64,000 nucleotides of DNA from Plasmodium brasilianum (lineage: Eukaryota > Apicomplexa > Aconoidasida > Haemosporida > Plasmodiidae): positions 2,130,928 through 2,194,927 of the forward strand of contig NC_090125.1 of the NCBI RefSeq assembly GCF_023973825.1. Reading direction: 5' to 3'. Within the stretch, counting starts at the first letter, position 1. Each line of letters opens with the position of its first letter. Of the stretch, positions 63,321-64,000 are shown piece by piece. The position numbers and the translations under genes are program-made. The notes beneath the pieces are model-generated. The model worked only from the letters and a program-made list of their open reading frames with translations, was not told the origin of the DNA and searched no databases.

Positions 63321-64000
63321 TATCTCTATTTTTATTTAGAAAAAAAGACTTCAAATTGATAAAATGATAAAATATTTAACTATTCACATATATTAGAATT
63401 GACATTTAATGAAGTAATTTTCCTCTTTGTCAATGTAACTGGAACATTTCCATATAAATAAAAAAAAAAAATTCCTTTACACTAAAAAGTAAAAACTATG
63501 TAATAAACTTCATATTTTTTTAGAATATCAAATAATATTAAAACTTGAATCGAATTTTTTTTTTCTTTTTATAAAAATATTTATATTTGCTAAGATAATT
63601 TTTTTTGTCTTATACAGATTTTTCTTATCATATTTAACAGTGCATTCGAGTGTCTACTATAAAAGGAAATGTATTTAAAAAAGATATGGAACGTAAAAAA
63701 AAAAAAAAAGAAAAAAGAAAAATTCCCTATATTGTTAAAAAGGAAAAATAAAAAGAATGGTAATCCAAAGAAATTTAATTGTTCCTACTCCTACCTATAC
63801 TAATATAATATTTCTATTTTATTTTTCTTTAAATGGGAAAAACACTCTGACATCCTTTTATTACTTTAAAAATGCACATAAACCTATACAAAATTAAACT
63901 AAAATGCATCTTTTGAATTTTTTTGAATTTTTTAAAAATTGTAAAAAATTGAATATGGGAAAGCTCTTACATAAAAAATAAATAAAATAAAATAAAATAA
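63321..64000. promoter_or_regulatory. Upstream region of the EFCAB10-like gene
   Basis: AT-rich DNA to the right edge with poly(A/T) tracts (for example about 63696-63709). No coding segment recognised; it presumably includes the promoter of the minus-strand gene. Confidence 0.5.

Noticed and set aside
1..64000. Search for tRNA, rRNA, CRISPR, transposon or viral sequences
   Set aside because: Nothing recognisable was seen by eye; a covariance-model scan for small RNAs would be needed to exclude short ncRNAs.

Overview
The window is nuclear DNA from a malaria parasite (genus Plasmodium). The evidence is the strong A+T bias, (TA)n and poly(A/T) tracts between genes, Asn/Lys/Asp-rich insertions inside conserved proteins, many short AT-rich introns with GTAAGA/GTATAT-type donors, and the gene content itself: plasmepsin VIII, the parasite K2 potassium channel and a very large dynein heavy chain. 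From memory, the order uS3, dynein heavy chain, plasmepsin VIII, membrane protein, K2 channel, RNase Z and FtsH matches part of P. falciparum chromosome 14. Composition alone does not name the species; a P. malariae- or P. ovale-like genome fits.

Layout from left to right. 1-995 (+): the 3' end of a multi-exon, cysteine-rich gene with two PAN/Apple-like modules. 2038-3442 (-): ribosomal protein uS3 in three exons. 4610-26592 (-): a six-exon axonemal-type dynein heavy chain, about 6,544 residues, filling a third of the window. 28470-31279 (+): plasmepsin VIII in 13 exons. 31676-34743 (+): a nine-exon single-pass membrane protein. 35346-39558 (-): the K2 channel, whose frame is broken at two poly(A) runs. 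43168-43743 (+): a small two-exon basic protein. 44089-48444 (-): long-form tRNase Z in six exons. 49927-50958 (+): a protein with a chitobiase-C-like beta domain. 51537-54077 (-): a COG6-like Golgi tether. 55131-55979 (-): a probable mitochondrial membrane protein, perhaps COX6A-like. 59137-61254 (+): an FtsH/Yme1-type protease. 62132-63320 (-): a six-exon protein with a DPY30/RIIa fold and a degenerate EF hand, resembling EFCAB10.

There are no operons; each gene has its own flanks, so most genes work independently. Two links are worth noting. The dynein and the EFCAB10-like protein are both of a kind tied to flagella, which Plasmodium makes only in male gametes. The FtsH protease, the COX6A-like protein and possibly the 89-residue protein point to the mitochondrion.

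The exon structures were worked out by hand from open frames, splice-site phase and family similarity. Junctions of the tiny exons and of the two membrane/secreted genes are the least certain. No RNA genes, mobile elements or CRISPR arrays were recognised.
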